This document shows positions 10,589 through 20,438 of a stretch of DNA of 64,000 nt, piece by piece. The notes beneath the pieces were generated by a model. That model did not search any database. It had not been told where the DNA came from and was given only the letters and a program-made list of their open reading frames with translations. A program made the translations under genes and the position numbers. This DNA comes from Nitrosospira multiformis (GTDB lineage: Bacteria; Pseudomonadota; Gammaproteobacteria; Burkholderiales; Nitrosomonadaceae), in assembly GCF_003050865.1 (NCBI RefSeq), contig NZ_QAOK01000010.1, positions 40,534-104,533 on the forward strand, given 5' to 3'. Position 1 is the stretch's first letter; every line of letters begins with the position of its first letter.

Positions 10589-11227
10589 CTATTTGGCGCC
10601 TGGCAGCGCATCCAGCTTCATCTGCACGATATCATGGTAAGTGCCGCCGCCGTTTATCTTGGCAAGCGCTGTTTGATAAGCCGCCCGGGCTTCCCCAATT
10701 TTCCCGGTGGCCGCCAGCACATCGCCCCGGCGATCGGCATAGAGTCCGTCGAAGGATTCCCCATGGCTGATTTCAAGCAGGCGCAGCGCCTCGTCGTATT
10801 TTTTCTCATCCAGCAATACGCCCGTCAAACGTAATCGCGCCATGTCTTTCAGCTCTTCTTCCCCAGAATTGTCGAGCATCCATTGCAGGCGGTTTTTCGT
10901 GTTCTGCAAATCTCCGGCGTTGAAACTGGCCTGAGCCGATATCAATGCCGCACGCGACGCGTAACCGCTACTCGGAAAGCTTTCCATCACCAGACCGGCA
11001 GCGTCGCTGATTTTTTTTGCATCGCCACTCCCCTGAACCTGCAGCACGGAATCATACAATTCCAGGGCCTGCTCGGTTTTCTGCTTCTTGTAGTAGTTCC
11101 ATGCCTGCGCGCCGCCGATACCTGCGATGAAAACTGCGACAATCACAATCACCAACGTGCCATACGTGTTCCACCAGGACTTCAGCTCGTCTATATTTTC
11201 CTGCTCTTCCGGATTATATGCTGCCAT
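10589..11227 (-). CDS. yfgM: YfgM-type membrane tetratricopeptide protein
   Basis: Ancillary SecYEG-associated protein, single-pass, with a periplasmic TPR domain; in E. coli it works with PpiD in periplasmic chaperoning. The N-terminus has the family signature (EEQENIDELKSWW) followed by one membrane helix at about residues 23-42. The rest consists of helical TPR-like repeats (LELYDSVLQ, RLTGVLLDEKKYDEALRLLE, LYADRRGDVLAATGKIGEAR). 212 aa is normal. It sits between hisS and bamB in the standard order. Confidence 0.92.
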   Translation of the reverse strand: MAAYNPEEQENIDELKSWWNTYGTLVIVIVAVFIAGIGGAQAWNYYKKQKTEQALELYDSVLQVQGSGDAKKISDAAGLVMESFPSSGYASRAALISAQASFNAGDLQNTKNRLQWMLDNSGEEELKDMARLRLTGVLLDEKKYDEALRLLEISHGESFDGLYADRRGDVLAATGKIGEARAAYQTALAKINGGGTYHDIVQMKLDALPGAK

Positions 11228-11260
11228 TTACCTTCCCGAGTTGAATTGAATTCTTCTGAT

Positions 11261-12520
11261 TCAGGCCCTTTTCAGCAGGTCGGCAGCTTCCGCAAGCCCC
11301 GTCCGGACCTGCTCGGCTGCTTCCCGCAGCGGCTTGATGCTTACTTCGCCGGCTTGTGCTTCATCATCTCCGATGATGACCGCAAAACGCGCCCCGCTCG
11401 CGTCGGCCTTTCTCATCTGCGCCTTGAAGCTGCCTTCTCCGCAATGCAGAATTGCCTGGAACCCGTGGTCACGCAGATGTCTTACCGTTTTCCAGGCAAA
11501 CCCGGCCGCGGCGTCGCCTTTGTGAATCACGTAGACATCAGGAGGAGCCTGAGGGATGATACTGTCCATCACCAGTGCCAGTACCCGTTCCACTCCCAGG
11601 GCAAATCCGCACGCGGGAGTAGCCTTGCCGCCAACCTGTTCTATCAGTCCGTCATAACGTCCGCCTGCGCAGACGGTTCCCTGCGCTCCCAGCTTGTCGG
11701 TGACCCATTCGAATACGGTGCGATTATAATAATCCAGCCCCCGTACCAGCCGCGGGTTGATCTCGAAGTCGATCCCCTGCTCGCGCAGGATTTGCTGCAA
11801 ACCTTCAAAATGAAGGAGAGAGTCCTCGTCCAGGTCATCCAATAACCGCGGAGCGCCCTCGATAATCTCTCTCATCCCGGCATTCTTGCTGTCGAGTATG
11901 CGCAGGGGGTTGCTGTGCAGGCGCCTGGATGCATCCTCATCCAGCTTGCCTAGATGCCGCTGCAGGTAGCTGATCAGGCGGGTGCGATGCACGGAGCGCG
12001 ACTCCGCGCTGCCAAGCGTCCCGATTTCGAGCCGCACCCCGGAAACACCGAGCCGCTTCCACAAGTCGGCGCACATGATGATAAGCTCGGCATCGATATC
12101 GGGGCCGGCATATCCCAGGGCCTCGGCGCCGACCTGGTGGAATTGCCGGTAACGTCCTTTTTGCGGACGCTCGTGGCGGAACATCGCGCCCGAATAATAC
12201 AGCCGTTGCGGTCCGGAGTAGAGCAGGTTATGCTCAAGGACCGCACGCACGCAGGACGCGGTTCCTTCCGGCCGCAGAGTCAGGCTCTCGCCGTTGAGAT
12301 GATCCACGAAGGTGTACATCTCTTTCTCGACGATATCTGTAACCGCTCCGATGGAACGCACAAACAGGTCGGTCTGCTCGACTATCGGCATGCGGATATT
12401 GCGGTAACCATAAGCCGCCATCCAGTCGCGGACACTCTGCTCGAAGAACTCCCATCGGTAAATCTGATCAGGCAGGATGTCGTTCATCCCGCGTACGGCC
12501 TGAATCCCCCTAGTGGGCAT
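11261..12520 (-). CDS. hisS: Histidyl-tRNA synthetase
   Basis: Class II aminoacyl-tRNA synthetase charging tRNA-His. Motif 1 is in the [15 protein letters not shown] region; motif 2 is [20 protein letters not shown]. The histidine-specific stretches [15 protein letters not shown] and AGGRYDGL and motif 3 ([10 protein letters not shown]) are present, followed by the anticodon-binding domain ([15 protein letters not shown] to the end). 419 aa is normal. Its start codon lies inside the end of ispG (11 bp overlap), suggesting translational coupling. Confidence 0.97.
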   Translation of the reverse strand: MPTRGIQAVRGMNDILPDQIYRWEFFEQSVRDWMAAYGYRNIRMPIVEQTDLFVRSIGAVTDIVEKEMYTFVDHLNGESLTLRPEGTASCVRAVLEHNLLYSGPQRLYYSGAMFRHERPQKGRYRQFHQVGAEALGYAGPDIDAELIIMCADLWKRLGVSGVRLEIGTLGSAESRSVHRTRLISYLQRHLGKLDEDASRRLHSNPLRILDSKNAGMREIIEGAPRLLDDLDEDSLLHFEGLQQILREQGIDFEINPRLVRGLDYYNRTVFEWVTDKLGAQGTVCAGGRYDGLIEQVGGKATPACGFALGVERVLALVMDSIIPQAPPDVYVIHKGDAAAGFAWKTVRHLRDHGFQAILHCGEGSFKAQMRKADASGARFAVIIGDDEAQAGEVSIKPLREAAEQVRTGLAEAADLLKRA

Positions 12521-13760
12521 CGACTGCTTTCTTCGGGTATTTCATCTGCACATATTCATCGACTATCTGGCGAAACTCCCCTGCGATATTGTCGCCTTTC
12601 AGTGTTACAGACTTCTGGCCATCCACAAATACCGGCGCCACCGGCCGTTCCCCCGAACCTGGCAGGCTGATGCCGATATTGGCATGCTTGCTTTCGCCGG
12701 GGCCATTGACCACGCAGCCCATCACAGCGAGCGTCATGTTTTCCACACCTTCGTATTCTTCGCGCCATACCAGCATCTGGTCGCGCACGTAACCTTGGAT
12801 GCTTTCCGCCAGCTCCTGAAAATAGGTGCTGGTGGTACGGCCGCAGCCGGGACAGGCGGCAACCAAAGGCACAAAAGCGCGCAAACCGGTGGTTTGCAGT
12901 ATCTCCTGAGCCACGATCACTTCGCGCGAGCGGTCCCCCCCTGGCTCGGGCGTCAACGATATGCGTATCGTATCGCCGATACCTTCGAGAAGCAGTACCG
13001 ACAGTGCCGCCGTGGAAGCAACAATCCCCTTCGAGCCCATGCCCGCCTCGGTGAGCCCCAGGTGCAGCGCATAGTCGCAGCGGGATGCAAGGGCGCGATA
13101 AACGGTAATGAGATCTCTCACCCCGCTCATCTTGCATGACAATATGATTCTGTCACGACCCAGCCCGATCTCCTCCGCGCGCTCAGCGCTTTGAAGCGCA
13201 GAGGTAATCAAGGCTTCGTACATTACCGCGGAGGCATCCTTCGGGTCCCCGGAGCGGGCATTCTCGTCCATCATGCGCGCCAGCAACTCGGGATCGAGGC
13301 TTCCCCAGTTGACCCCGATGCGCACCGGTTTTTCATACTTGCAGGCTGCTTCGATCAGAATGGAAAACTGTTCGTCGCGTTTCTTTCCATGCCCGACATT
13401 GCCCGGATTGATACGGTATTTCGCCAGCGCCTGTGCGCAGCCGGGATACTCTGTTACCAGTTTATGGCCGTTGAAGTGAAAATCGCCTATCAGGGGAACG
13501 TGGCAACCCATATCGTCGAGGCGTGCCCTGATGCCCGGCACTGCCTTGGCGGCTTCGGGCGTATTGACGGTAATGCGCACCAGTTCAGATCCGGCACGCG
13601 CAAGCTGCGCCACTTGCACGGTGGTGGCGATTTCATCTTCCGTATCGGTATTGGTCATGGATTGCACCACGACGGGCGCGCCTCCACCGATCCGGATCGA
13701 ACCTACCTGAACGCCCACGCTGTTCCGGCGTGGGGGAAAAGCACTTTGAGCCATAGACAT
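12510..13760 (-). CDS. ispG: 4-hydroxy-3-methylbut-2-enyl diphosphate synthase
   Basis: Iron-sulfur enzyme of the MEP isoprenoid pathway; it converts ME-cPP to HMBPP. The [4Fe-4S] ligands are in CPGCGRT and [10 protein letters not shown]. Other signatures are [35 protein letters not shown] and [11 protein letters not shown]. 416 aa matches the longer betaproteobacterial form, which has extra residues between the TIM barrel and the cluster domain. It lies between rodZ and hisS, as usual. Confidence 0.97.
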   Translation of the reverse strand: MSMAQSAFPPRRNSVGVQVGSIRIGGGAPVVVQSMTNTDTEDEIATTVQVAQLARAGSELVRITVNTPEAAKAVPGIRARLDDMGCHVPLIGDFHFNGHKLVTEYPGCAQALAKYRINPGNVGHGKKRDEQFSILIEAACKYEKPVRIGVNWGSLDPELLARMMDENARSGDPKDASAVMYEALITSALQSAERAEEIGLGRDRIILSCKMSGVRDLITVYRALASRCDYALHLGLTEAGMGSKGIVASTAALSVLLLEGIGDTIRISLTPEPGGDRSREVIVAQEILQTTGLRAFVPLVAACPGCGRTTSTYFQELAESIQGYVRDQMLVWREEYEGVENMTLAVMGCVVNGPGESKHANIGISLPGSGERPVAPVFVDGQKSVTLKGDNIAGEFRQIVDEYVQMKYPKKAVDAH

Positions 13761-13793
13761 GAGGAATATGAGATGCCGTGTTGAAATTGAAAT

Positions 13794-15032
13794 CTATTGG
13801 AGCACGAGATGTGCCATTCCACCGGGAAGTTTGGCGAAAGTCGAGAGATCGACCGGACTGTTATTGTAGACAAGCTTGACCTGGCCCGGGTTTCCGATCA
13901 TGAGGGAATAGGGCGGCTTACCACGCAGCACCTGCTCGCTGCCAGGAGGATTGACTCTTGAGAGAAGCAATTTACCGCTGCCATCCTTGACTTGCACCCA
14001 TGACTCCCCGGCAAACGTCAGACGAATTCCAGCTTTTGCAGGAGGTGGCTTCGGAGCAGCTGTGACCTCAGGTGGCTTTGGAGCCACTGCGACCTGAGGC
14101 GGCTTCGGAGCCACTGCGACCTGAGGCGGCTTCGGAGTCACTGCGACCTCAGATGGCTTCGGAGTCACTGCGACCTGAGGTGACTTTGGAGCAACTGCCA
14201 CCTGAGGCAGCTTCGGAGTCACTGCGACCTTGGCAGGCTCCCCACCTGGAGCTGCGGATGCCGCGGGAGGAGTTGGCGGCACTGGTGGCGGCGCAAGAGG
14301 CAGCGTGAGAGGCTCCCCTGCCGAAGCTTCGGTACCGCTCCCGGCAGTCTCGTCTTTATGAGCGGACGCCGCCGTGTCCTGCTCTCTACCCGTATCCGCA
14401 GAAGGTGCTGTCTCCTGGAGGGCGGCAATACCCGGCTCTGGCGGGGAATCCATATCGGGAGCAAGCGCGGAAGGTGCGGGAGCCTGGGATTCCGGCGCTT
14501 CTGCGGTGGGCGCCTGCGGCGCAAACGGGAATGAAAGAGTCGGCTGCTCGGTGTCTTTCTCCGATTCCATTGCCATGTCGGGCTGTTCGGCAACTGGAGC
14601 CTCGTCACCGCTATAGATCGCGTAACCCAGCAGGGTGATCGCCAGGAAAACTCCTCCGCCGATAAGCACGTTGCGTTTCAGATACTCCACTCCGGAGGGG
14701 AAAGGGATCTCCTCGCTTGGAGGCCGCCCCACATGCGCAGTCGGAGGAGGAACCGACTGTTCAAGCAACTTCAATAACGGCACCTCATCCAGTTGCAGCA
14801 ATTTGGCATAATTGCGCACGAATCCGCGCAGAAAAGGGCCGCCGGCAAGCTTATCGTATTCATCCTCTTCGAGTGCCGTCACCTGCCGCGCTGCAAAGCG
14901 TAACTGCCGCGCAACGTCCTCAATATCCAGGCCGCGTTCCAGCCGCGCAGCGCGCAGCACTTGGCCAACCTGCTCTCCGGTTTGTTTTGGTTCCTCATGC
15001 TGCTCGATGTTGCTACTTTCAGGAGCTTCCAT
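13794..15032 (-). CDS. rodZ: RodZ-like cytoskeletal helix-turn-helix membrane protein
   Basis: Bitopic cell-shape protein that links MreB to the elongation machinery. The N-terminal HTH_25 domain (GQVLRAARLERGLDIEDVA, then LRFAARQVTALEEDEYDKL and GGPFLRGFVRNYAKLL) spans about residues 22-80. One membrane helix follows at about 116-135, then a low-complexity Pro/Ala-rich periplasmic linker and a C-terminal DUF4115 domain (RLTFAGESWVQVKDGSGKLL, then GKPPYSLMIGNPGQVKLVYN). The linker holds seven 9-residue repeats of the type AVAPKPPQV. It lies between rlmN and ispG; pilF/pilW, often found between rlmN and rodZ, is absent. Confidence 0.93.
   Translation of the reverse strand: MEAPESSNIEQHEEPKQTGEQVGQVLRAARLERGLDIEDVARQLRFAARQVTALEEDEYDKLAGGPFLRGFVRNYAKLLQLDEVPLLKLLEQSVPPPTAHVGRPPSEEIPFPSGVEYLKRNVLIGGGVFLAITLLGYAIYSGDEAPVAEQPDMAMESEKDTEQPTLSFPFAPQAPTAEAPESQAPAPSALAPDMDSPPEPGIAALQETAPSADTGREQDTAASAHKDETAGSGTEASAGEPLTLPLAPPPVPPTPPAASAAPGGEPAKVAVTPKLPQVAVAPKSPQVAVTPKPSEVAVTPKPPQVAVAPKPPQVAVAPKPPEVTAAPKPPPAKAGIRLTFAGESWVQVKDGSGKLLLSRVNPPGSEQVLRGKPPYSLMIGNPGQVKLVYNNSPVDLSTFAKLPGGMAHLVLQ
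14047..14235 (-). repeat. Seven 27-bp tandem repeats inside rodZ
   Basis: Seven consecutive 27-bp units, each encoding nine residues of the pattern A-V-(A/T)-P-K-(P/S)-(P/S)-(Q/E)-V. Units differ mostly by single bases (for example ggcttcggagccactgcgac versus ggcttcggagtcactgcgac on the plus strand). The first and last units are the most diverged. They form the rigid, positively charged periplasmic linker of RodZ. Such arrays change copy number by slippage, so linker length may vary between strains. Confidence 0.93.
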
Positions 15033-15141
15033 TCCCTCACCCCATCCTCATGTTACCTGCCGCTTCATATCCGCAAATCGCTTTTACGCCTTCACGTCTC
15101 CAGCTGTAGTTGCCGACCGGAAAAATACGTCCGAACCTGCC

Positions 15142-16239
15142 TCATCCAGCTGCTTCCGCAATGCTGCGGTGAACCCGCCGTGTCTTGTCGAGGACTTTTC
15201 CCGCGAGTTGGCCGCAGGCCGCGGCAATATCATCCCCCCGCGTCTTGCGTACCGTAGTCACCAGTCCTGCCTCCATCAATACATCACGAAAACGGGATAC
15301 GGCATTTGCGGAAGAACGCCTGAAACCTGAATCAGGAAAAGGATTGAACGGAATCAGGTTAAACTTGCAGGGAATGTCCCTTACCAGTTGCACCAATTCA
15401 TGCGCCTGTGCCATGCTGTCGTTGACGCCATCCAGCATGACATATTCAAAAGTGATGAAATCTCGTGGCGCGGATTGAAGATAGCGCTCGCATGCGGCCA
15501 GCAGTTCCCTGATCGGGTATTTTCGGTTGATCGGCACCAATTGATCGCGCAACGCATCGTTGGGAGCATGCAGGGATACCGCCAGCGCTACCGGACAACG
15601 TTCGCGGAGACGGTCCATGGCCGGAATTATTCCCGACGTGCTCACGGTCACCCGGCGCCGTGATAAGCCATAGGCGTTATCGTCCAGCATCAGGTCGAGC
15701 GAGGTCACTACATTCTCGAAATTTGTCAGCGGCTCCCCCATCCCCATCATGACTATATTGGTGACGGGACGCTCGCGTCCGGCTTCGCTCGTGAACGTTT
15801 CCGTCAGCGCTTTATTCGCCCACCACAATTGGCCGATGATTTCCGCCACCGTCAGATTCCGATTGAACCCCTGCCTCCCGGTGGAACAAAATGCGCACGC
15901 GAGCGCACACCCTACCTGACTGGAAATACACAGTGTCCCCCGACTCTTTTCCGGTATATAAACTGTCTCGATTCCGTTGCCCGCGCCGACCGACAGCAGC
16001 CATTTGCGAGTGCCATCGGGAGCGGTATGATCGCTGATAACTTTCGGAGGTTCTATCACCGCGGCAGCAGACAACTTTTCCCGCAATCCTTTCGCGAGGT
16101 CGCTCATGGCATCGAAATCGGCTTCACCGGCCCGATGTATCCAGCGCAGCAGTTGGCGGGCGCGGAACGGCTTCTCACCGATTTCCGCACAGAAGCCGGT
16201 AAGCCCTTTCGCATCGAAATCCAGAAGATTGATGCTCAT
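15142..16239 (-). CDS. rlmN: 23S rRNA (adenine-2503-C2)/tRNA methyltransferase RlmN
   Basis: Radical-SAM enzyme methylating C2 of A2503 in 23S rRNA and A37 in some tRNAs. The radical-SAM cysteines are in [32 protein letters not shown], the SLHAPND stretch and [16 protein letters not shown] are also typical. The catalytic Cys near the C-terminus is in [20 protein letters not shown]. 365 aa is normal. It sits between ndk and rodZ. Confidence 0.96.
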   Translation of the reverse strand: MSINLLDFDAKGLTGFCAEIGEKPFRARQLLRWIHRAGEADFDAMSDLAKGLREKLSAAAVIEPPKVISDHTAPDGTRKWLLSVGAGNGIETVYIPEKSRGTLCISSQVGCALACAFCSTGRQGFNRNLTVAEIIGQLWWANKALTETFTSEAGRERPVTNIVMMGMGEPLTNFENVVTSLDLMLDDNAYGLSRRRVTVSTSGIIPAMDRLRERCPVALAVSLHAPNDALRDQLVPINRKYPIRELLAACERYLQSAPRDFITFEYVMLDGVNDSMAQAHELVQLVRDIPCKFNLIPFNPFPDSGFRRSSANAVSRFRDVLMEAGLVTTVRKTRGDDIAAACGQLAGKVLDKTRRVHRSIAEAAG

Positions 16240-16257
16240 ACCTGAGCCGTGATCCCC

Positions 16258-16683
16258 TTATCGCGAATAAATGTTGAGTTCTGGAAAGAAATAGGCGATC
16301 TCAATCGCCGCGGTTTCGGGTGCATCCGAGCCATGCACAGCGTTCGCATCGATACTCTCGGCAAAATCTGCCCGAATCGTCCCTTTTTCGGCCTTCCTCG
16401 GATCGGTCGCCCCCATCAGATCCCGGTTTTTTCTGATGGCATCCTCGCCTTCCAGCACCTGCACCACGACGGGACCGGAAATCATGAATCTGACCAGATC
16501 ATTGAAGAACGGACGCTCCCGATGGACCGCGTAAAAACCCTCAGCATCAGCCTGGGATAGGCGCAGCATCCGTGATGCGACTATTTTCAGTCCGTTCCGT
16601 TCAAAACGGGAGTAAATTTCTCCTATTATATTTTTTGCCACTGCATCCGGCTTGATGATAGACAGGGTTCGCTCGACAGCCAT
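16258..16683 (-). CDS. ndk: Nucleoside diphosphate kinase
   Basis: Transfers the gamma-phosphate between nucleoside triphosphates and diphosphates. The active-site histidine is in the [12 protein letters not shown] stretch; other signatures are [14 protein letters not shown] and [18 protein letters not shown]. The ATG at 16683 has GGAG eight bases upstream and gives 141 aa, the family length; the in-frame ATG at 16695 is less likely. First gene of the ndk-rlmN-rodZ-ispG-hisS-yfgM-bamB-der block on this strand. Confidence 0.97.
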   Translation of the reverse strand: MAVERTLSIIKPDAVAKNIIGEIYSRFERNGLKIVASRMLRLSQADAEGFYAVHRERPFFNDLVRFMISGPVVVQVLEGEDAIRKNRDLMGATDPRKAEKGTIRADFAESIDANAVHGSDAPETAAIEIAYFFPELNIYSR

Positions 16684-16742
16684 CAAATACTCCAAGTAAT
16701 TATGTAAATCTTTATTATTCTAACAAGAACCGGCTTTAAAGT

Positions 16743-16798
16743 CCCTAAATTGGACCGATATGCTGGCGGTGGAGGATGCCATCCTGGTCCATTTGGGG
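16743..16798. other. Nested inverted repeat between ndk and the M1 peptidase gene
   Basis: An outer pair, ccctaaattggacc at 16743-16756 and ggtccatttgggg at 16786-16798, is complementary apart from one extra base and one mismatch. It encloses a second hairpin, aggat-gcc-atcct, at 16773-16785. It lies in the 168-bp gap between the start of ndk and the end of the M1 peptidase gene, both on the minus strand. No run of T follows on either side, so a classical terminator is unlikely. It could be a transcript-end structure or a small relic; nothing else is seen in the gap. Confidence 0.45.
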
Positions 16799-16851
16799 AT
16801 GCCAAGGTAAAACGAAAAGAAAGCCGGCCAAAGAGGAAATCGTCCACTCTC

Positions 16852-19017
16852 TCAATCGAGTTTCACCGCTTGTGGACGGGTAGGCCATGTGCCCTTACTG
16901 ACCGCTTTCGCCCCCTCGAACACGACATAGCTCTGGCGGCCATAGTGCGGCAGTGGTCGGGTCAACGCCGCCAGTGACTCGATGTCGCGTGCGGAAACGA
17001 CCGCAAGCGTGGTACCGTCGGGCAAGCGCGTAGTCCAGGCCTGGGCCGAGCCTTTACCCTTTATATCCTCCGGCCTGCGCAACTCGTGCCGCGCCAGCCA
17101 CGCATCCACCTGATCCTGGAGGCCTATCACCAGGGCCGGCGCGGCCGGCATATTGTCCGTACCTGGAATCAGTTTCGGTGCGCGATGTTGAAGCTTGGTC
17201 ACCAGGACCTCCGCGGCATCGCGGACGGGTCCGCTTTCCGGCAGTAAAACGGTTACCGTTGTCTTGTTCACCATCACCTGGCGCAGGATCGGGGTCGCCT
17301 CCTGTGGCATCAAATGCCGGAACAGGCGGAGATCGGGATCGAGTATCACTTCCAGCGGGAGGGCATCAGTCTCGATGGAAAACACCTGCCGCGTGTTCTC
17401 GAGATCGACGGTGCGAATTTCCTCCCCTTGCTGGGTACGAACGGCAATCGGTACTCGCAGCCGATACGCGGGCTCCGTTTGCTCGAGCGTGACGGAAACA
17501 TGGCGGTTTTCCCCCTCTGCCTTCACTCGCACCGCTTCCGTCAATCGCACGGCTGGCGCACCGGGGCGGGTGAGCCATTGATCGAAGAATGCGTGCAGGT
17601 TCCGGCCGGAAGCAGCCTCAAAGGCGCGCTGCAGATCTTCCCACGACGCAACGCGAAAGCGCTGCTCGCGCCAGAATGCCTGGAGTGCGCGATCGAAGGT
17701 TTCCCGCCCGAGCAAGTCGCGCAGCATCAAAAATACCATGGCGGCCTTATTGTAACCGACGATTTGCGAAGCCCCGTGCGTGCGGGAGGTAAAGCTCGTC
17801 AGCGGCGCATACTGACTGGGTGATAGCGCGGCAAAATCACGCAGCCAGCCCTGCCGCATTTCCCGCGCCGCCGCATCGTTCTCCCGTTCTTTATATGCAT
17901 AATCGGCCATAAAGGTAGTCAACCCTTCCGACCAGTTGCCTTTTGCATAATCAGGATACACGCCGTTTCCCCACCAGTTGTGCAATACTTCATGGCCCAA
18001 GGAAGTTGCGCGAATGAAAGGCAGCCGCAGTACCTCCAGACCGAGATAGGTGAGCGTGGGCATGCCAAAACCCGTCGGTGTCGGGCTTGAGACGATGCTG
18101 AACTCCGTGAATGGATAGGCGCCGATCCAGGATTCATAAAGATCGATATACCCCTTGACCGAATCGAGGTACTCTCCTGCAAGATCCCCGACTTCCCGAT
18201 GGAAATAGGTTCTCAGCACGATGGGCTTGCCCCCCGCGCTGCGGATCGTCCGGGTTTCGACAATGTAGGGACCCGCCATGAGATCGATCCCGCCGGTCGG
18301 AGCGGGAAATTCAAAACGTGCGCGATATCCCTGCGACGATTCCGATTCCTCCATGAGGCGTCCCGCGACCAAGCCCCGTTGGCCGGCCGGGAGCTCCATG
18401 CTCAGATCATAGCTGGCGAGTTCACCTGCAAGATAGGGGTACCAGCCGCTCGAATCAGGCAGGAACGTGCCCGATTCGCCACTGACAGGCTCGTTCTGCC
18501 CCAGTGTCTGGCGGTGATCGAGTGAGGTATCCAGCGGAGACAGCTCCCCCCGCCACTCTATTTCTATACGACGGGGAAGCTTCTCTTCCCCCGGAATACG
18601 CCAGGCCCGCATCGCTCCTACGGTCGCAGACGACCCGATCTGCTCGTCATCCACCCGCGCCTTCAGCACTTCGAAACGGCGGCCTATCACGAGTGTCAGC
18701 TCCTCTCGGGTATTCGCGGTGATCACGCTGCGTCCCCTGAGAGTGCGCTCCACCGGATCGATGTGAACGCTGATGTCATAGCGTAACGGGGAATCGACAA
18801 CCGGAGAACCAACATGAGAAGCCTCCTGACCGGAACCCGATTCCGCCGCTTCCGCGGCAAATGCAGCAGGAAAAAACAAAATTGCTGCTATGCAAACAAT
18901 CAGGAGCGACGCGTACGAAACAGTCCTGACATTCCTTCCGGAATCTGTAATACGACTGTTTCGCATCCCTCCCATCATCGGCCTCGTTGCAGACATTATT
19001 ATTTGCATCATGTTCAT
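16852..19017 (-). CDS. M1-family metallopeptidase, exported
   Basis: Zinc metallopeptidase of the gluzincin M1 (aminopeptidase N) class. The zinc site is HEVLHNWWGN (HExxH) followed by the distal glutamate in GNWSEGLTTFMADY. The N-terminus carries several possible ATG starts, then a signal segment (ASLLIVCIAAILFFPAAFAAEA), so the enzyme is periplasmic or envelope-bound. About 720 aa; the C-terminal part after the peptidase domain is poorly conserved. The first ATG overlaps the stop of the upstream ChaN-like gene by 4 bp (ATGA), which implies translational coupling. The peptide substrate is unknown. Confidence 0.88.
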   Translation of the reverse strand: MNMMQIIMSATRPMMGGMRNSRITDSGRNVRTVSYASLLIVCIAAILFFPAAFAAEAAESGSGQEASHVGSPVVDSPLRYDISVHIDPVERTLRGRSVITANTREELTLVIGRRFEVLKARVDDEQIGSSATVGAMRAWRIPGEEKLPRRIEIEWRGELSPLDTSLDHRQTLGQNEPVSGESGTFLPDSSGWYPYLAGELASYDLSMELPAGQRGLVAGRLMEESESSQGYRARFEFPAPTGGIDLMAGPYIVETRTIRSAGGKPIVLRTYFHREVGDLAGEYLDSVKGYIDLYESWIGAYPFTEFSIVSSPTPTGFGMPTLTYLGLEVLRLPFIRATSLGHEVLHNWWGNGVYPDYAKGNWSEGLTTFMADYAYKERENDAAAREMRQGWLRDFAALSPSQYAPLTSFTSRTHGASQIVGYNKAAMVFLMLRDLLGRETFDRALQAFWREQRFRVASWEDLQRAFEAASGRNLHAFFDQWLTRPGAPAVRLTEAVRVKAEGENRHVSVTLEQTEPAYRLRVPIAVRTQQGEEIRTVDLENTRQVFSIETDALPLEVILDPDLRLFRHLMPQEATPILRQVMVNKTTVTVLLPESGPVRDAAEVLVTKLQHRAPKLIPGTDNMPAAPALVIGLQDQVDAWLARHELRRPEDIKGKGSAQAWTTRLPDGTTLAVVSARDIESLAALTRPLPHYGRQSYVVFEGAKAVSKGTWPTRPQAVKLD

Positions 19018-20321
19018 CGTTTGGACGGCGGAGAAAACTTTGCGACGGCCTCCATCGTATCACTGCCACGCTTGAGTTTCAGCGGGAGCCATGTTCCCGG
19101 CGCCTGCCGTTTGACGATTTCCACGATATCGTTGAGCTGCTTGACAGGCAGGCCCGCGGCCTCGATGATCAAATCACTTTCACGTATATCCGCTTTCTCG
19201 GCGATGCTGCCCTTCTCCACTTGCAGCACACGCGCGCCGCCGTCCTGGACCATCTCGAAACGGATTCCCAGCCGCTGCCGGGGACGCTCATCCGCCGCCA
19301 GTGGCGGCAGTGCCGTCCCGAATATGGCATCTGCTATGTTCGCTGTAAGCAGATCACATGAAGTACCACTGTTCCAGGGAAGCAGCATTCCCACATCCGT
19401 CACCCCCAGATGCTTCAACTGGTGTGGAACACCGTAGCCATATTTGATATGCCCCGAACCCATGATCCCCACAACCAGGGGACGCTGGGACCGCTCCAAT
19501 GCGGAACGAATGCCTTGCGCCATCGCCCGGTCCCACAGTTGCTGGCCTTCCACGAAGCGGCGAAAATCAGGATCGTCACGGCCCGCACTGGCGCCCCCCT
19601 TTTTCCTGCCTGCGCGATCGTGCTCACCGTAGATCGGGAGCAGATAGTCGAGGTATGCATTGCTCGGTTCAGCGGGCGCCGTTACACCTTCTCGTTCATT
19701 CTCCGGCACTCCCGCGAATCCCTTTGTCGCAACCGATCGCCTCAGGCGCGTATCGATGTTCAATGCCACCATAGGCACGCGATTCATGCGCGCGAAGTGG
19801 AACAGGGGCATGTACATGGCTGCATCGGTGCTCCAGACCGTATTCCACTCGGAAGCAGCGAGAAACTGGGCCTCAGTGAGCTCGCCTGCAACCCACTGGT
19901 CGAGTGCCTTTTGCACCCTGCGCGGAAACATCTCGAAACCGATCACCATGTCCGGCCGCTCCGCATGCAACGCGGCCAACGTCTGCAACTGCCAGCGGTG
20001 GTGCTCGGGATTGTCGTGCGCCTCTCCCAGCAACACCACCTCCTGCCGCGCGGCACGGCCAATAACATCGGTAACGGATATTTTCCCTGAACCGGAAACA
20101 GAACCGGGAACGGTCCATACTGAGACAGGGGCGCATTCACCGCCTTTCGCTTCCTTGTTTGCTTCCTTGCTCGTCTCCTTGTTGGCTCCTCCATCCTCCT
20201 TGTACTTTTCCGCAGCGGGTTTGGTCTGCGCGAAAGCAGTATCCGGGAAAACTCCCATGAATAACGTGGAAACGAGAAACACGAAAATAGGCGCAACCGG
20301 TACAGCCTTAAAAATTTTCAA
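19014..20321 (-). CDS. ChaN-family (DUF399) protein with C-terminal PDZ domain
   Basis: Exported protein with an N-terminal ChaN/DUF399 domain (VVLLGEAHDNPEHHRWQLQT, then MVIGFEMFPRRVQ, ASEWNTVW, VPMVALNID and IMGSGHIKYGYGVPHQL) and a C-terminal PDZ domain (LGIRFEMVQDGGARVL, then ESDLIIEAAGLPV). ChaN of Campylobacter binds haem and is iron-regulated; the function here is not established. A TTG start at 20321 is chosen because AAGGAG lies 6 bases upstream and the result begins MKIFKAVPVAP, a clean signal peptide ending near AFAQ; the frame is also open upstream to a GTG at 20360. It is coupled by ATGA to the M1 peptidase. A shared role at the envelope is inference. Confidence 0.85.
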   Translation of the reverse strand: MKIFKAVPVAPIFVFLVSTLFMGVFPDTAFAQTKPAAEKYKEDGGANKETSKEANKEAKGGECAPVSVWTVPGSVSGSGKISVTDVIGRAARQEVVLLGEAHDNPEHHRWQLQTLAALHAERPDMVIGFEMFPRRVQKALDQWVAGELTEAQFLAASEWNTVWSTDAAMYMPLFHFARMNRVPMVALNIDTRLRRSVATKGFAGVPENEREGVTAPAEPSNAYLDYLLPIYGEHDRAGRKKGGASAGRDDPDFRRFVEGQQLWDRAMAQGIRSALERSQRPLVVGIMGSGHIKYGYGVPHQLKHLGVTDVGMLLPWNSGTSCDLLTANIADAIFGTALPPLAADERPRQRLGIRFEMVQDGGARVLQVEKGSIAEKADIRESDLIIEAAGLPVKQLNDIVEIVKRQAPGTWLPLKLKRGSDTMEAVAKFSPPSKR

Positions 20322-20438
20322 CAGATACTCCTTATCAGATATCGACCCTGCAGCCCCCACGTGTGCGCCGTGGCTGCGCTACAGGCACTGCTCATCCGGG
20401 CAAAGGAATCCCGGATTAAGAACCGGGAATCCTACGGG

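Noticed and set aside
14072..14308. Plus-strand frame with regular PLRPEAASES repeats
   Set aside because: It is the antisense shadow of the rodZ 27-bp repeats, not a gene.
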